DNA of 64,000 bases from Phymorhynchus buccinoides. Its lineage: Eukaryota; Mollusca; Gastropoda; Neogastropoda; Raphitomidae. The DNA lies in contig CM065712.1 in the NCBI GenBank assembly GCA_017654935.2, forward strand, positions 19,906,958 through 19,970,957, in the 5' to 3' direction. Below the pieces are notes generated by a model. That model ran no database searches. It worked only from the letters and a program-made list of their open reading frames with translations, and was not told the origin of the DNA. The stretch's first letter is position 1. Every line of letters begins with the position of its first letter. The translations under genes and the position numbers were made by a program. Below, piece by piece: positions 46,721 through 57,689 of this stretch.

Positions 46721-49700
46721 GTATTCATTTCTTCTCCTTCTTCTTCTTCTTCTTCTGCGTTCCCAGGTCATATGGCCATAATGGGTAAGGTACATATGTG
46801 TGTCTGGTTTTCAGTTTTCACTGGTCTCCCCAGTACAGCCGACACATTCCGATTTCGGAGGAGCTCAAGGGAGAAAAGTTATTTGGAAGATTTTTGTGAA
46901 AAAAGGCAGGAGAATGGGGCCAATAAGTCAGAAAGATAGTAGATGATAGAAAGCAAAAGGGAAAAGGCACAGTCAAAGAGAGTGGCAGATTAGAGGAAGT
47001 TACAAGCACAGAACTTCCAGAAGGTGGGGGAACTATTTTTGCGAAAGACCCCCCCGGTATCCCCACGGAGAAGGTATTCATTTTTCAGAGGGCGGCTCTG
47101 AGGATTTAGAGTACTGAGGGTGGGGGGTTGCGTACCCGTTAAGGCATTGGACAAAATGACACACACAAAATGTACCCATTAACTTTAAGGCATTGGAAAA
47201 AAATGACACAAGCATGACGTAATTTCTATATAATCTCTACGATTTCAGAGGGGGGGGGGGGGGTACGTACGGACCCTACCAACGCGCAGACCTGTTAGTA
47301 CTCTAGTTGTCAATTGAATATTGAATTTCAAACGTCGTGTTGTGTTTCGACTTGATGTTTTAGGAGTTGTACTAGTACTATTTATTTATTTTGTATACAT
47401 GTGGGTATGTGATGTATAGTTCTAGCATTTTATTTTGTTCCTTATCACTTTTTTGTGAAGCGCGATGAGCCTGTCTACCATGACAAAAACGTAGAGCAAT
47501 TCATGGTGCCCAGAAGAAGTTGTGCTGTTCTTCTTTCTACTCCTCCTCTCCTCCTTCTTCTTCCTCTCCTTCTGCCTCTCCTTCTTCTTCCTCTTCTTTG
47601 TTCCTGGTCATATCAGATGGTCAGTCCAGTTCGGTGAATGCAGGTCGCAGTCAGCTGCAGCGCTGCTGCAGGACCCCACAGTTTGTCCCGGAACGCCACA
47701 GGCCTGGGCCACATTTCACATCTCAGGGTGTCGAAAATCGGGCGCGATCCTGCGAGATGTAGTCTGGAGTCTGCGATCCCATGCCACAAGGGCATTCGTC
47801 CGTGTGGGAAATTATTAGGCAATAGAGATGGGAGAGGAGTTGACACAGTGATGTCCCGAGGCCCCGGTCATAGGCCATTGACCTATTAAAATTGAAAATG
47901 TCCTATTGTGTTCTCCCCTGTCAGGACAAATGTCTGATTCCATTTTTTAGCACTAGCACGTTTTGTCTTATTGATTTCTGCAAGAGCCTGGACATTGTCA
48001 GGGCTCCCAATCGTCCCACAAAACAAGGGGTCCCAGGGACTCCTTCACTTACAGTATAGAGGGTCCTAGAGGCGGGATAGAGGGTCCCAGTGGCATTGCG
48101 AATGCTAAAAAGAATTCTTCTAGTGCATCCATGGGACCCCCTGTACATTCTTTTAGAGGGTCCTTGAGAGTTTTAGTGCTTCATAGACCCCCAAATGGGG
48201 GTCCCTGGGAGCCCTGATTGTCCTATTGATTTATCTAATCTCACTTTTTGATCCTCAGTACGTCACTGTGACAGTGCCCGGTTCTCAACTCTTCTTCTAG
48301 TTCTAATCTTGTTCTTTTTCTTCAATATATCATTGTTAACCTTATCCGTTATTTATTATTGTGACAAAGGGTGGAGTAATGGTCAACCTATGGCGACATT
48401 TTTCACGCCAGAGGGCAGTCAATGCACTAGGGGCTTATCACGCGATTTTCTTACGTGGGCGTAGTGAGAGAGAGAGTGATGGTAGGACCACTCACTGTCT
48501 CTCTCTTTCTTTATCCCCAACTAATAATATAGAGAGGATTAGCCCCACACGAGCGTCATGCCCTCTGGCGTGAGAAAAATCGCACTAAGTCTCTCATTGA
48601 AGGCAGAAGAAGTCTTTTTTTTGCTTTATTCTTCGTCTTCTTCCTTCTTCTCCTCTTTGAATCTTCATCATCTTCCAAAAGATTAACATTAAAATCAGTT
48701 TTTCGTTATCATTGCAATGTTTCAGAGAAGTAGGTCTTGTGTGGGAGGGAGTCTTCTAGTTATAATGGGAAGTGTTATAATGGAGGTTCCACTGTATTGT
48801 TATGATTACAGTGGAACCTACCTTATAAGACCTACAACAATCATCCAAAATGGGGTCTTATAATGAAGGGGTCTTACATTTATAAGGGAGGTAATTGTAA
48901 TGCTTACAAAGAAGGGCAATGTCTCAGAGAAGTAGGTCTTATGTGGGAGGGAGTCTTATAGTTATAATGGGAAGTGTTATAATGGAGGTTCCACTGTATT
49001 ATTATTATTGTTATTATTACAGTGGAACCTCCATTATAAGACCTTCAACAATCATCCAAAATGGGGTCTTATAATGAAGGGGTCTTACATTTATAAGGGA
49101 GGTAATTTTAATGCTTACAAAGAAGGGCAATGTCTCAGAGAAGTAGGTCTTATATGGGAGGGAGTCTTATAGTTATCAGGGCTCCCAATCATCCTGCAAT
49201 GCAAAGGGTCCCAGGGACTCCTTCACTTACAGTATAGAGGGTCCTACAGGCAGGATAGAGGGTCCCAGTGGCATAGGGAATGCGAAAAAGAAATACTTTT
49301 CCAGTGCATCCCTTGTACATTCTTTTAGAGGGTCCTGTAGAATTTTAGTGCTTTATAGACCCCCAAATGGGGGTCCCTGTGAGCCCTGGTTATAATGGGA
49401 AGTGTTTTTTGGTTTTTTTATAATGGGAAGTGTTACATTGGAGGTTCCACTGTATTATTATTATCATTATTGTTATGACGAAAGGTGGAGCAATTTGAGG
49501 TAGAAGAGGTGATCCCGGGGACGACCTCTGCTTTTGACGCTGGCGTGGATTCTGACTACGAGGAAGAGATGGTGCGCAAGAATACACGCACGCTGTCCCT
49601 GGAGGAGAACCAAACCAAGATCCAGGAGGTTCTGCCCGATGGTACCAAGGTGAGTGAGAGAGAGAGAGAGAGAGAGATTGTGTGTGTGTGTGTGTGTGTG

Positions 49701-49891
49701 TGTGTCACCCTGTCCCTGGAGGAGAACCAAGCCAAGATCCAGGAGGTTCTGCCCGATGGTACCAAGGTGAGTGAGAGAGAGAGATTGTGTGTGTGTGTGT
49801 GTGTGTGTGTCACCCTGTCCCTGGAGGAGAACCAAGCCAAGATCCAGGAGGTTCTGCCCGATGGTACCAAGGTGAGTGAGAGAGAGAGAGA

Positions 49892-49932
<41 letters not shown>

Positions 49933-51783
49933 ACCCTGTCCCTGGAGGAGAACCAAGCCAAGATCCAGGAGGTTCTGCCGGATGGGAACAAGGTGAGTGA
50001 GAGAGCGAGAGAGATTGTGTGTGTCTGTCACTCTGTGTGTGTGTGTGTCACCCTGTCCCGAGAGGAGAACCAATCCAAGATCGAGGAGATTCTACCCGAT
50101 GTACTAAGGTGTGTGTCACAGTGTGTGTGAGAGAAAGAGAGAGTGTGTGTGTGTGCGTGCATGCGTACATGTGTGTGCGTGTGTGTGAGGGAGGGAGAGA
50201 GAGAAAAGACAGAGATAGATTGTGTGTGTGTGTGTGTGACTGTGAGGGAGAGATAGAGAGAAAGAGAATGTGTGTGTATGTGTGGTAGTGCATGTGTGTG
50301 TGAGTGTACCGGTACTATCTGTGTACAAGTGATAGTTAATTAAAGGAATTGGCCTAAATTTTCACAGAACTAGTACCAAAACAAACAAAGCAAATTTGGC
50401 CTCATGTCAGTCAATCTTCCTGCTATTGATATTATTATAATAATTATTTTAGATTATCAATTACATTATTATTATTATTAACCCTTTCACCGCCAGCCAT
50501 TTTTCAGCAAAACAAAATCCATTAAACTTACCTGGGTAGAGAAAATATTATTCTGCAATATTGGGGTTTCCTCTATGACATGTATAACGTAAGACCTGTC
50601 CTTACCTCACAAAATTAAGAAAATATGATAATTGGATAACAGACCATGATTTGATGCCTTTTAGTGACATGGGTGTTAAATCATTGTGGTGCAAAAATGT
50701 GACATTGGAAGTGAAAGGGTAATATATTATTTTAATTTTATGTTTTATTTTATTTTTTTGCTGTCCCATCTTTTGGGCCATACAGTGGCATTGCTCCCAC
50801 GCCGCTCAAACCGAGTCCCAACTCGCAGCCACACCTCAGCACGTTCAGGTCGCAGAATCTGAGACCCGCAGTCCAAGGGGAGCTAATCTATGTTAGGCCG
50901 TCAGGAGGCAACCAACCGAGGAGACACTGCACTGCTGCTGAGTCACCTCGGTGGAGTTCAGTAGAGCCTGTTCAGGACACCACCTACTTAGCCCCCTACT
51001 GACGACACTGTTCTCTTTGTCGTGGAGCCAGCATGCGCGAGGTCCTCCTCCGAGGGCACCACCACGACCGTGCACCCAGAACACACTGCTCCCCATGACT
51101 TTGACCTGAATGCACCATGGCATAGACTGGATCGGAAACCGAAACTGAGGTGACCATGAGAGCAGGGCTTGCAAAGCCACAGAATTTGAGACATTTTTCT
51201 TTTTAATGATTGACGGAAATGAGGCGGATGACTATAATGATGATGATGAAGATGATGCTATGGACTTCCGTATCGGTCTGAGACTGCATGACAGGGCTGT
51301 ATTCTACGCTTCCTTTCATAATGATATCCCGGCGTTAACCAGGCCTGAGAACTACAGACACCTGCAGTGTTGGTCCTGAAATTAGAGTAACACTCTCAGA
51401 ATCGCATCCGTCTATAAGCGGATGAAGCTCAACTGTGTGGTTTCAGTCTTCCCATTGAGCCCACAGCCACTCACTCTGGGTAGGAGTCGGTCCAGGACCG
51501 AAAAAAAAACCTCGCCTCTGATGGGATTCGAACCCGAGACCTCCCAGCCAGTAGTCTGCGATGCTAGCCACAACGCCATGGTGTTAATATCATTATTATC
51601 ATTTTTATCATCATTCAGGTGCAGAAGACAGTGGCCATGAGCCGCGTGGTGAAGAAGTCGCTGACCAGCCAGGACTCGGTGGATCCCCGCAAAGGGGGCA
51701 GCGTCAGGGAGGACTACCCTTCCCAGGAGGTCGTCCCCGGAACAGCCTCCGCCTTCATCGCTGGCCAGGACGACCCGGAGTGA
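46418..51783 (+). CDS. Last three exons of an EVLPDGTK-repeat gene (possibly ankyrin-type tail)
   Basis: The exons are 46418-46720, 49485-49649 and 51619-51783, all phase 0, ending at TGA 51781-51783. They encode about 210 residues made of two recurring modules: EVLPDGTK followed by V-A-M-x-R-V-V, and E-V-V-P-G-T-x-S-A-F-x-A-G. The first module occurs in exon 1 (HEVLPDGTLHKK and EEVLPDGTKILRRVAMNRVV) and spans the exon 2/3 junction; the second opens exon 2 and closes exon 3. The exons are GC-rich against an AT-rich background. The acidic repeated tail recalls invertebrate ankyrin C-termini, but no diagnostic ankyrin, ZU5 or death domain is in the window, so identity is unproven. Confidence 0.75.
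46760..47065 (-). repeat. Dispersed retroposon-like family, reverse copy
   Basis: Close match to 24071-24350 (ACACATTCCGATTTCGGAGG, AGTCAAAGAGAGTGGCAGAT) ending in the C-run head. Confidence 0.78.
47066..47993. other. Intron, nothing certain
   Basis: G-run near 47250. ACGTAGAGCAATTC near 47490 loosely resembles the start of the next exon but has no supporting frame or splice signals. CTTCTT-rich at 47530-47600. Confidence 0.4.
47999..48216 (+). mobile_element. CAGGGCTCCCA MITE, copy 3
   Basis: 218 bp with perfect TSD ATTGT at 47994-47998 and 48217-48221. Confidence 0.95.
48222..48719. other. No recognised feature
   Basis: Contains two oppositely oriented motifs, CACGCCAGAGGGC (48409) and GCCCTCTGGCGTG (48559), which may be the ends of an undefined small element. 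Confidence 0.4.
48720..48796. mobile_element. Right-end fragment of the CAGTGGAACCT MITE
   Basis: Matches the right part of 48809-48996, ending GGTTCCACTG then TA. Confidence 0.75.
48809..48996. mobile_element. 188-bp CAGTGGAACCT MITE, TA target
   Basis: Starts TA|CAGTGGAACCTACC and ends GGAGGTTCCACTG|TA, with the internal GGTCTTATAATGAAGGGG repeated in the other copies. Confidence 0.88.
49020..49452. mobile_element. CAGTGGAACCT MITE carrying a nested MITE
   Basis: The same ends as 48809-48996 enclose a complete CAGGGCTCCCA element at 49177-49388. A short local duplication follows the nested element. Confidence 0.9.
49177..49388 (+). mobile_element. CAGGGCTCCCA MITE, copy 4 (nested)
   Basis: 212 bp with TSD GTTAT at 49172-49176 and 49389-49393. 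The uninterrupted target TAGTTATAATGGG is present in the sister MITE at 48961. Confidence 0.95.
49485..49649 (+). CDS. EVLPDGTK gene, penultimate exon
   Basis: 165 bp, 55 codons. The acceptor is GACGAAAG|GTG and the donor is ACCAAG|GTGAGT, phase 0. It encodes VEQFEVEEVIPGTTSAFDAG, then YEEEMVRKNTRTLSLEENQ and KIQEVLPDGTK. Its 3' part and donor are repeated four times downstream. Confidence 0.8.
49650..50110 (+). repeat. Array duplicating the penultimate exon's donor
   Basis: Four further copies of the last 60 or so exon bases plus donor, joined by GAGAGA and (TG)n. Donors are at 49767, 49872, 49993 and a damaged one at 50109. The first two spacings (117 and 105 bp) are multiples of three, and the frame stays open through the third donor. 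No acceptor precedes the copies. Confidence 0.94.
50111..50477. other. TG/GA-rich intron
   Basis: Continuing TG and GAGA repeats to about 50310, then AT-rich DNA. Confidence 0.6.
50478..50722. mobile_element. TTAACCCTTTCA family, copy with a damaged right end
   Basis: Starts TTAACCCTTTCACCGCCAGC. The right end reads GTGAAAGGGTAA, having lost one T of the TTAA. Confidence 0.8.
50770..51590 (-). mobile_element. tRNA-derived SINE or composite, reverse strand
   Basis: On the minus strand the head reads GTTGTGGCTAGCATCGCAGA, then a B-box GGGTTCGAATCCC (51521-51533 on plus). The body extends leftwards, with a boundary not precisely placed. It lies in the last intron of the plus-strand gene, close to the final acceptor. 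Confidence 0.6.
51619..51783 (+). CDS. EVLPDGTK gene, last exon with stop
   Basis: 165 bp including TGA. The acceptor is ATCATTCAG|GTG, phase 0. It encodes VQKTVAMSRVVKKSLTSQD, then EVVPGTASAFIAGQDDPE. The sequence at the stop, GGAGTGAAAGGGTTAAT, is the first unit-like copy of the downstream array. Confidence 0.8.
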   Translation: MQKTVAMSRVVKKSLTSQDSVDPRKGGSVREDYPSQEVVPGTASAFIAGQDDPE

Positions 51784-53510
51784 AAGGGTTAATGGGGGGT
51801 GGGGTGGGGTGGATTGGAGGGGGGTAAGAATTTGGTTGGTGGGAGTGAAGGGGTTAATTTGGTCGGTGGAGTGAAGTGGTTAATTTGGTCGGTGGAGTGA
51901 AGGGTTAATTTGGTTGGTGGAGTGAAGGGGTTAATTTGGTTGGTGGAGTGAAGTGGTTAATTTGGTCGGTGGAGTGAAGGGTTAATTTGGTTGGTGGAGT
52001 GAAGGGGTTAATTTGGTTGGTGGAGTGAAGGGGTTAATTTGGTTGGTGGGAGTGAAGGGGTTAATTTGGTCGGTGGAGTGAAGTGGTTAATTTGCTCGGT
52101 GGAGTGAAGGGTTAATTTGGTTGGTGGAGTGAAGGGGTTCGTTGGTTGGTGGGAGTGAATGGGTTAATTTGGTTGGTGGAGTGAAGGGGTTCGTTGGTTG
52201 GTGGGAGTGAAGAGGTTAATTGGTTGGTGGAGTGAAGGGGTTAATTGGTTGGTGGAGTGAAGGGGTTAATTGGTTGGTGGAGTGAAGGGGTTAATTGGTT
52301 GGTGGAGTGAAGGGGTTAATTGGTTGGTGGAGTGAAGGGGTTAATTGGTTGGTGGAGTGAAGGGGTTAATTGGTTGGTGGAGTGAAGGGGTTAATTGGTT
52401 GGTGGAGTGAAGGGGTTAATTTGGTTGGTGGAGTGAAGGGGTTAATTGGTTGGTGGAGTGAAAGGGTTAATTGGTTGGTGGAGTGAAAGGGTTAATTGGT
52501 TGGTGGAGTGAAGGGGTTAATTGGTTGGTGGAGTGAAGGGGTTAATTGGTTGGTGGAGTGAAGGGGTTAATTGGTTGGTGGAGTGAAGGGGTTAATTGGT
52601 TGGTGGAGTGAAGGGGTTAATTGGTTGGTGGAGTGAAGGGGTTAATTGGTTGGTGGAGTGAAGGGGTTAATTGGTTGGTGGAGTGAAGGGGTTAATTGGT
52701 TGGTGGAGTGAAGGGGTTAATTGGTTGGTGGAGTGAAGGGGTTAATTGGTTGGTGGAGTGAAGGGGTTAATTGGTTGGTGGAGTGAAGGGGTTAATTGGT
52801 TGGTGGAGTGAAGGGGTTAATTGGTTGGTGGAGTGAAGGGGGTTAATTAGTTGATGGAGTGAAGTGGTTAATTGGTTGGTGGGAGTGAAGGGGTTAATTG
52901 GTTGGTGGAGTGAAGGGGTTAATTGGTTGGTGGAGTGAAGGGGTTAATTGGTTGGTGGAGTGAAGGGGTTAATTGGTTGGTGGAGTGAAGGGGTTAATTG
53001 GTTGGTGGAGTGAAGGGGTTAATTGGTTGGTGGAGTGAAGGGGTTAATTGGTTGGTGGAGTGAAGGGGTTAATTGGTTGGTGGAGTGAAGGGGTTAATTG
53101 GTTGGTGGAGTGAAGGGATTAATTGGTTGGTGGAGTGAAAGGGTTAATTGGTTGGTGGAGTGAAGGGGTTAATTGGTTGGTGGAGTGAAGGGGTTAATTG
53201 GTTGGTGGAGTGAAGGGGTTAATTGGTTGGTGGAGTGAAGGGGTTAATTGGTTGGTGGAGTGAAGGGGTTAATTGGTTGGTGGAGTGAAGGGGTTAATTG
53301 GTTGGTGGAGTGAAGGGGTTAATTGGTTGGTGGAGTGAAGGGGTTAATTGGTTGGTGGAGTGAAGGGGTTAATTGGTTGGTGGAGTGAAGGGGTTAATTG
53401 GTTGGTGGAGTGAAGGGGTTAATTGGTTGGTGGAGTGAAGGGGTTAATTGGTTGGTGGAATGAAGGGGTTAATTGGTTGGTGGAGTGAAGGGGTTAATTG
53501 GTTGGTTGAA
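51784..53510 (+). repeat. 1.7-kb minisatellite starting at the stop codon
   Basis: About 68 units of 24-27 bp, consensus GTGGAGTGAAGGGGTTAATT followed by GGTTG. Early units are variable (TTTGGTCGGTGG); the middle and right are highly homogeneous 25-mers. It would form the 3' UTR unless polyadenylation occurs first. No AATAAA is seen inside it. Confidence 0.96.
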
Positions 53511-53689
53511 TTGGGTTCACGTGTTTTTGCTGGGAGATTTGTTTTTCAGTTTGTCTGTTATTAAGTTATTTACATTTTGTGCTGTGTAGGAGGGTGTTCT
53601 TATTCCATTTTTTGCTGTTAGCTATTTATTCCAGGTGTTGAGATTGGTTTGGGGTGGGAGTTTGATTTGGTATGAGTTCGCCTCATACT

Positions 53690-54195
53690 GCTTAATTAAG
53701 CGCAAACGTGATCACGTCACGCCACTTCTGAAGGAGCTCCATTGGCTCCCTGTGCAGTCCCGCCTTCAGTACAAGCTGGCTGTCCTATCCTTCCGTCACT
53801 TTGAACAGACCCTTCCGCCTTACCTCTCCAGTGCTCTTCACACCTACACTCCTTCCCGCTCACTCAGGTCCTCAAACACAAAACTTCTGAAAGTTCCAAA
53901 AACAAATCTAAATTCATTTGGTGACTGCAGTTTCAGTTTCAGTGCCCCTGCTGTTTGGAAGTCCCTCCCAGTCGATCTCCGCTATGAACCAACTATCTCT
54001 AGTTTCAAAGCTAAGCTCAAGACTCACTACTTTCAAAGCTCATTTGGTTTGTAAATTTTCCTTCTTGATCTTGTACCTGGGTGAATGATTGGGTAATAAT
54101 GTTTTGCGTGACTGCATGTGTATCAGTGAATGGAAGCGCCTCGAGTGTAACATAATTATAGAAATGCTATCAATTATTATTATTATTATTATTGT
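53690..54195 (+). pseudogene. L2-like LINE 3' fragment
   Basis: Encodes RDHVTPLLKELHWLPVQSRL, then APAVWKSLPVDL and FKAKLKTHYF. The 3' end is ATT repeats at 54173-54193. 5' truncated. Confidence 0.85.
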
Positions 54196-54374
54196 TGTTT
54201 AAGAGGATTGTCCATTGTTATTTAGTTATTTTAAATTCTGTTTGTGCCAGCCTAGCCAGCCACTTTGAGTATTTTATATCTCGCTCTGGACAATTGTCTC
54301 CCCCTTTTCTGCACTGGCCATTGGTAGTGGGGTTCAATAAAATGAAAACTAAAACGTTACGAAGAGCTAGTCTG

Positions 54375-54592
54375 CAGGGCTCCCAGGGACCCCCATTTGG
54401 GGGTCTATGAAGTACTACAATTCTAAAGGACCCTCTAAAGGAATGTGCAGGTGGTCCCAGGGATGCACTAGAAACATTCTTTTTAGCATTCGCAATGCCA
54501 CTGGGACCCTCTATCCCACCTCTAGGACCCTCTATTCTGTAAGTGAAGGAGTCCCTGGGACCCCTTGCTTTGCGGGACGAATGGGAGCCCTG
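54375..54592 (-). mobile_element. CAGGGCTCCCA MITE, copy 5
   Basis: 218 bp with TSD GTCTG at 54370-54374 and 54593-54597. Reverse orientation relative to copies 2-4. Confidence 0.95.
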
Positions 54593-54867
54593 GTCTGATA
54601 GCTAAGGCAAAGATTAGCAGCAGCATGCAGTAATTGATTGCAAAATATTACAGATTTCGTTTGTTTCTTCTTTTAAACAAAATTCTTTTTGCCTTCTATT
54701 GACGGAAACATTTTTTCGCATCAATGCACTGATATTAAATTCTACAATGGTTCGTTTTCAAGAGCCCGGGAAAGCTTGCTGAAACTCGATTTTATAATGT
54801 CGTTCTGGAAATGGTCACGTGTCAGAAACAAAACCTCTCATGGCCCTGCTTGACCTGATTCTTTCTT

Positions 54868-54888
54868 CTCTCTCTCTCTCTCTCTCTC

Positions 54889-54958
<70 letters not shown>
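54868..54958 (+). repeat. (CT)n microsatellite
   Basis: About 90 bp of CT with two CA breaks, immediately before the LINE. Confidence 0.95.
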
Positions 54959-54961
<3 letters not shown>

Positions 54962-56544
54962 ATGTTGTCTGCACCTGTCATAACTGAACATATTACCTAT
55001 ATATACAATCTTTGTATAGATAAAAATTGCTTTCCTCAAGCCTTTAAAAAAGCTAAAGTTCTTCCTATCTTCAAATCTGGAGATTCCTCTGATCCCTCAA
55101 ATTACCGGCCCATATCAATTCTACCAATACTGTCAAAACCCCTGGAAAGGCATCTCAAACTTCACATGCAATCTCATGTTATTAAATATGACTTATTTTA
55201 CAGCAATCAAAATGGATTCAGGGAAAAACATTCTTGCCACACAATGCTCACTAACATTATAGAAGAATGGCACCTTAATATTAACAATGACGTATTCACT
55301 GGTTCACTTTTTGTAGATTTTGCAAAAGCCTTTGACACTATAGATCACACACTTCTTTTAACAAAACTTTCTTTGTATGGCTTACATTCCAACTCTGTCA
55401 ACCTGATAGCAAACTTCCTTAACAATAGAACTCAGACAGTGACCCAAGATTTTGTAATGTCATCGCTTATGCCCATCAAATATGGAGTACCCCAAGGATC
55501 GGTATTAGGGCCTATCTTATTCTCAATTTATATAAATGATTTACCCCTCCACCTAAAATCCCAATGCGAACTCTTTGCTGACGATACAACCCTTCACGCA
55601 AAAGATGGAAATCCAAACAACGTATGCATCTTCCTCCAAAAGGACATAGATAACCTTACAACATGGACAGAAAAGAATAACATGGCAATTCATCCTAGTA
55701 AATCTAAATTCATGTTAATAACTACTCGACAAAAAAGACAAAACTTAAAAGATAATCTGCCTAAACTCAAAATTTATGACAGTCTTCTTGAAGAAGTAGA
55801 TTCATGTAAATTACTGGGTGTAACTATTGATAACAATTTATCATGGTCTAAGCACATCTCTGTCATTTGTAAAAATATAGCTAAGAAAGTATTCCAACTT
55901 AATAGAATAAAGCATTTAACTCTTTTTTATGCTTCTACGTGTTGGGATCTTGCTAGCGAAAACTGCTTAAAGCCGCTAAAAAGACTCTACAAGCGCGCTC
56001 TTAAAATTGTTCTTCTTAAGTCTTCTTCCCTACAAAATAATGATTATAAGGAACTAGGCATTCTTCCAATAGATTCTAAGTTGAACCTTAATAAAGCTGT
56101 TTTCATGTACAAAATTATGTATAAACTAACACCAACCTACTTATGCAAGCGATTTCCTATTACTAACATTCGAAACAAAAGTAAAGTATATATTCCTCGC
56201 CCCAGAACAAACCTGTTTATGACCTCCCTTACCTACTCTGGTAGTAAACTGTGGAATGATATGGAAAATATCAATACAAATATAGCAAGTGTCTCATCTT
56301 TTAAGAGAACATACCATAAACACCTCTTAAACAAGCTCTAAATGATCATATTTATTTCACTTCCATATCTATTGGTGTTGCAAAACAACGACTTACTAAA
56401 ATATTCGTGCTCATAACAATTACAACAAGCACTTAGTACATGTGTGCATTAATTATGAGCATACTTGCTACAATGTTTTTGCTTCCTGTACGCCGCGGAT
56501 TAAGTAACTCTGTGATGTATTTTCTTTTCTGTACTTAGAGTGTG

Positions 56545-56584
<40 letters not shown>

Positions 56585-56815
56585 GTGTGTGGTCTATGAT
56601 ATTTGAATTTTGTTAAATGATGTTTGTATTTTTGCTTGATCTTGAAAACTTAATGTGTTTTTCCCCATTTTTGCTTATTTGCATTGTTTCTTGTTTTCTT
56701 GTTATTTGATAGTCATGGTTTGGTTTTTTTCCTCCTTGAGGGCATGGTGTAAAGAAGCGAAAGCTTATCTGTTTACCCTCATTAAAAAACATTCGTATTC
56801 GTATTCGTATTCGTA
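54962..56815 (+). mobile_element. LINE with intact 459-codon reverse transcriptase ORF
   Basis: The ORF 54962-56341 has no stop. Motifs in order: KVLPIFKSGDSSDPSNYRPI, SNQNGFREKHSC, LFVDFAKAFDTIDH, GVPQGSVLGPILFSIYINDL and ELFADDTTL (catalytic FADD), then CKLLGVTIDNNLSWSKHI and SGSKLWNDMENI. It lacks endonuclease and probably the start of the finger domain, so it is 5' truncated. The 3' end carries five ATTCGT-type hexamers at about 56786-56815, as in jockey/CR1/Rex-like clades; the exact clade is uncertain. The intact frame suggests recent insertion. Confidence 0.9.
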
Positions 56816-57319
56816 TTCTCTCTCTCTCTCTCTCTCTCTCTCTTATCAACTTGTCAGAGGTTGTAGGTTTTGTCAATTATCTATTTCTGTTTGGTTTGTG
56901 TTTATGAATCTCTCAAGGTGCAGTTTTTTCAAAAGCTCATTACGCTGTTACCACACGTTTTGTGCATTATTTTATGATGGGTTGGTATGAATCTCTCTGG
57001 TTTTGTTGCTCAACCGTTTCTCAGAAAAATGGTTATAATTTTTTTTTGTGGAATAAAAAAAAGAAATTGTTACCATATAGTGCTAGTTTGTTGCACATTT
57101 GGTTTTGAATTCAAAACCTAAGCCGAAATAATTTGTTTTTTTCATCTTGCCTTGAAATAGATAGTTTTTTTGTGTATATTCTTGTTGTTCTTTTTTGTTG
57201 TTATTTTTGTTGTAATTATTAATTTATTGATTATGATTTTAGCATCTACATCTTGATGATATCCACTTTTCATCATCCATGTGAATTGTGTGTGTGTGTG
57301 TGTGATCTCTTGGTATAAG
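56816..57319. other. CT run and AT-rich DNA
   Basis: (CT)n at 56816-56842, then T-rich DNA. No feature. Confidence 0.5.
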
Positions 57320-57660
57320 CTTTCAACTGTTGGTCGGCGCTCTTTTGCTGTCTCAGGACCGACATCTTGGAACAAACTTTCTCTTTCCCTCCGTCAGCGA
57401 CCGACCCTCTCAGCCTTCAAATCTAACCTCAAAACCCACCTGTTCCCTCGTCATTGAGGCTCCACTCTCTTTCTCTTCTCTCTCTTGCCTTTAGGTCTGT
57501 TTCTGCTGTATACCATTTATGTCAAACGTGTGTGTTCGCTTTGTATTGCATTTTTGTTTGAATGCGCTATGAATGCTAACGTATGTGTGCGCTTTGATTT
57601 GATTTCTATCAAGATTCAGCGCCGTATAAATACTGTATGCTAACGTGTGTGAGCGCTTTG
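57320..57660 (+). pseudogene. L2-like LINE 3' fragment
   Basis: Encodes FAVSGPTSWNKLSLSLRQ, then FKSNLKTHLFPRH and a stop, the typical LINE C-terminus, followed by 3' UTR ending GCCGTATAAATACTGTATG. Same family as 42995-43290. Confidence 0.8.
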
Positions 57661-57689
57661 ATTCAGTATGTTGTTATTGTTGCTGTGTG

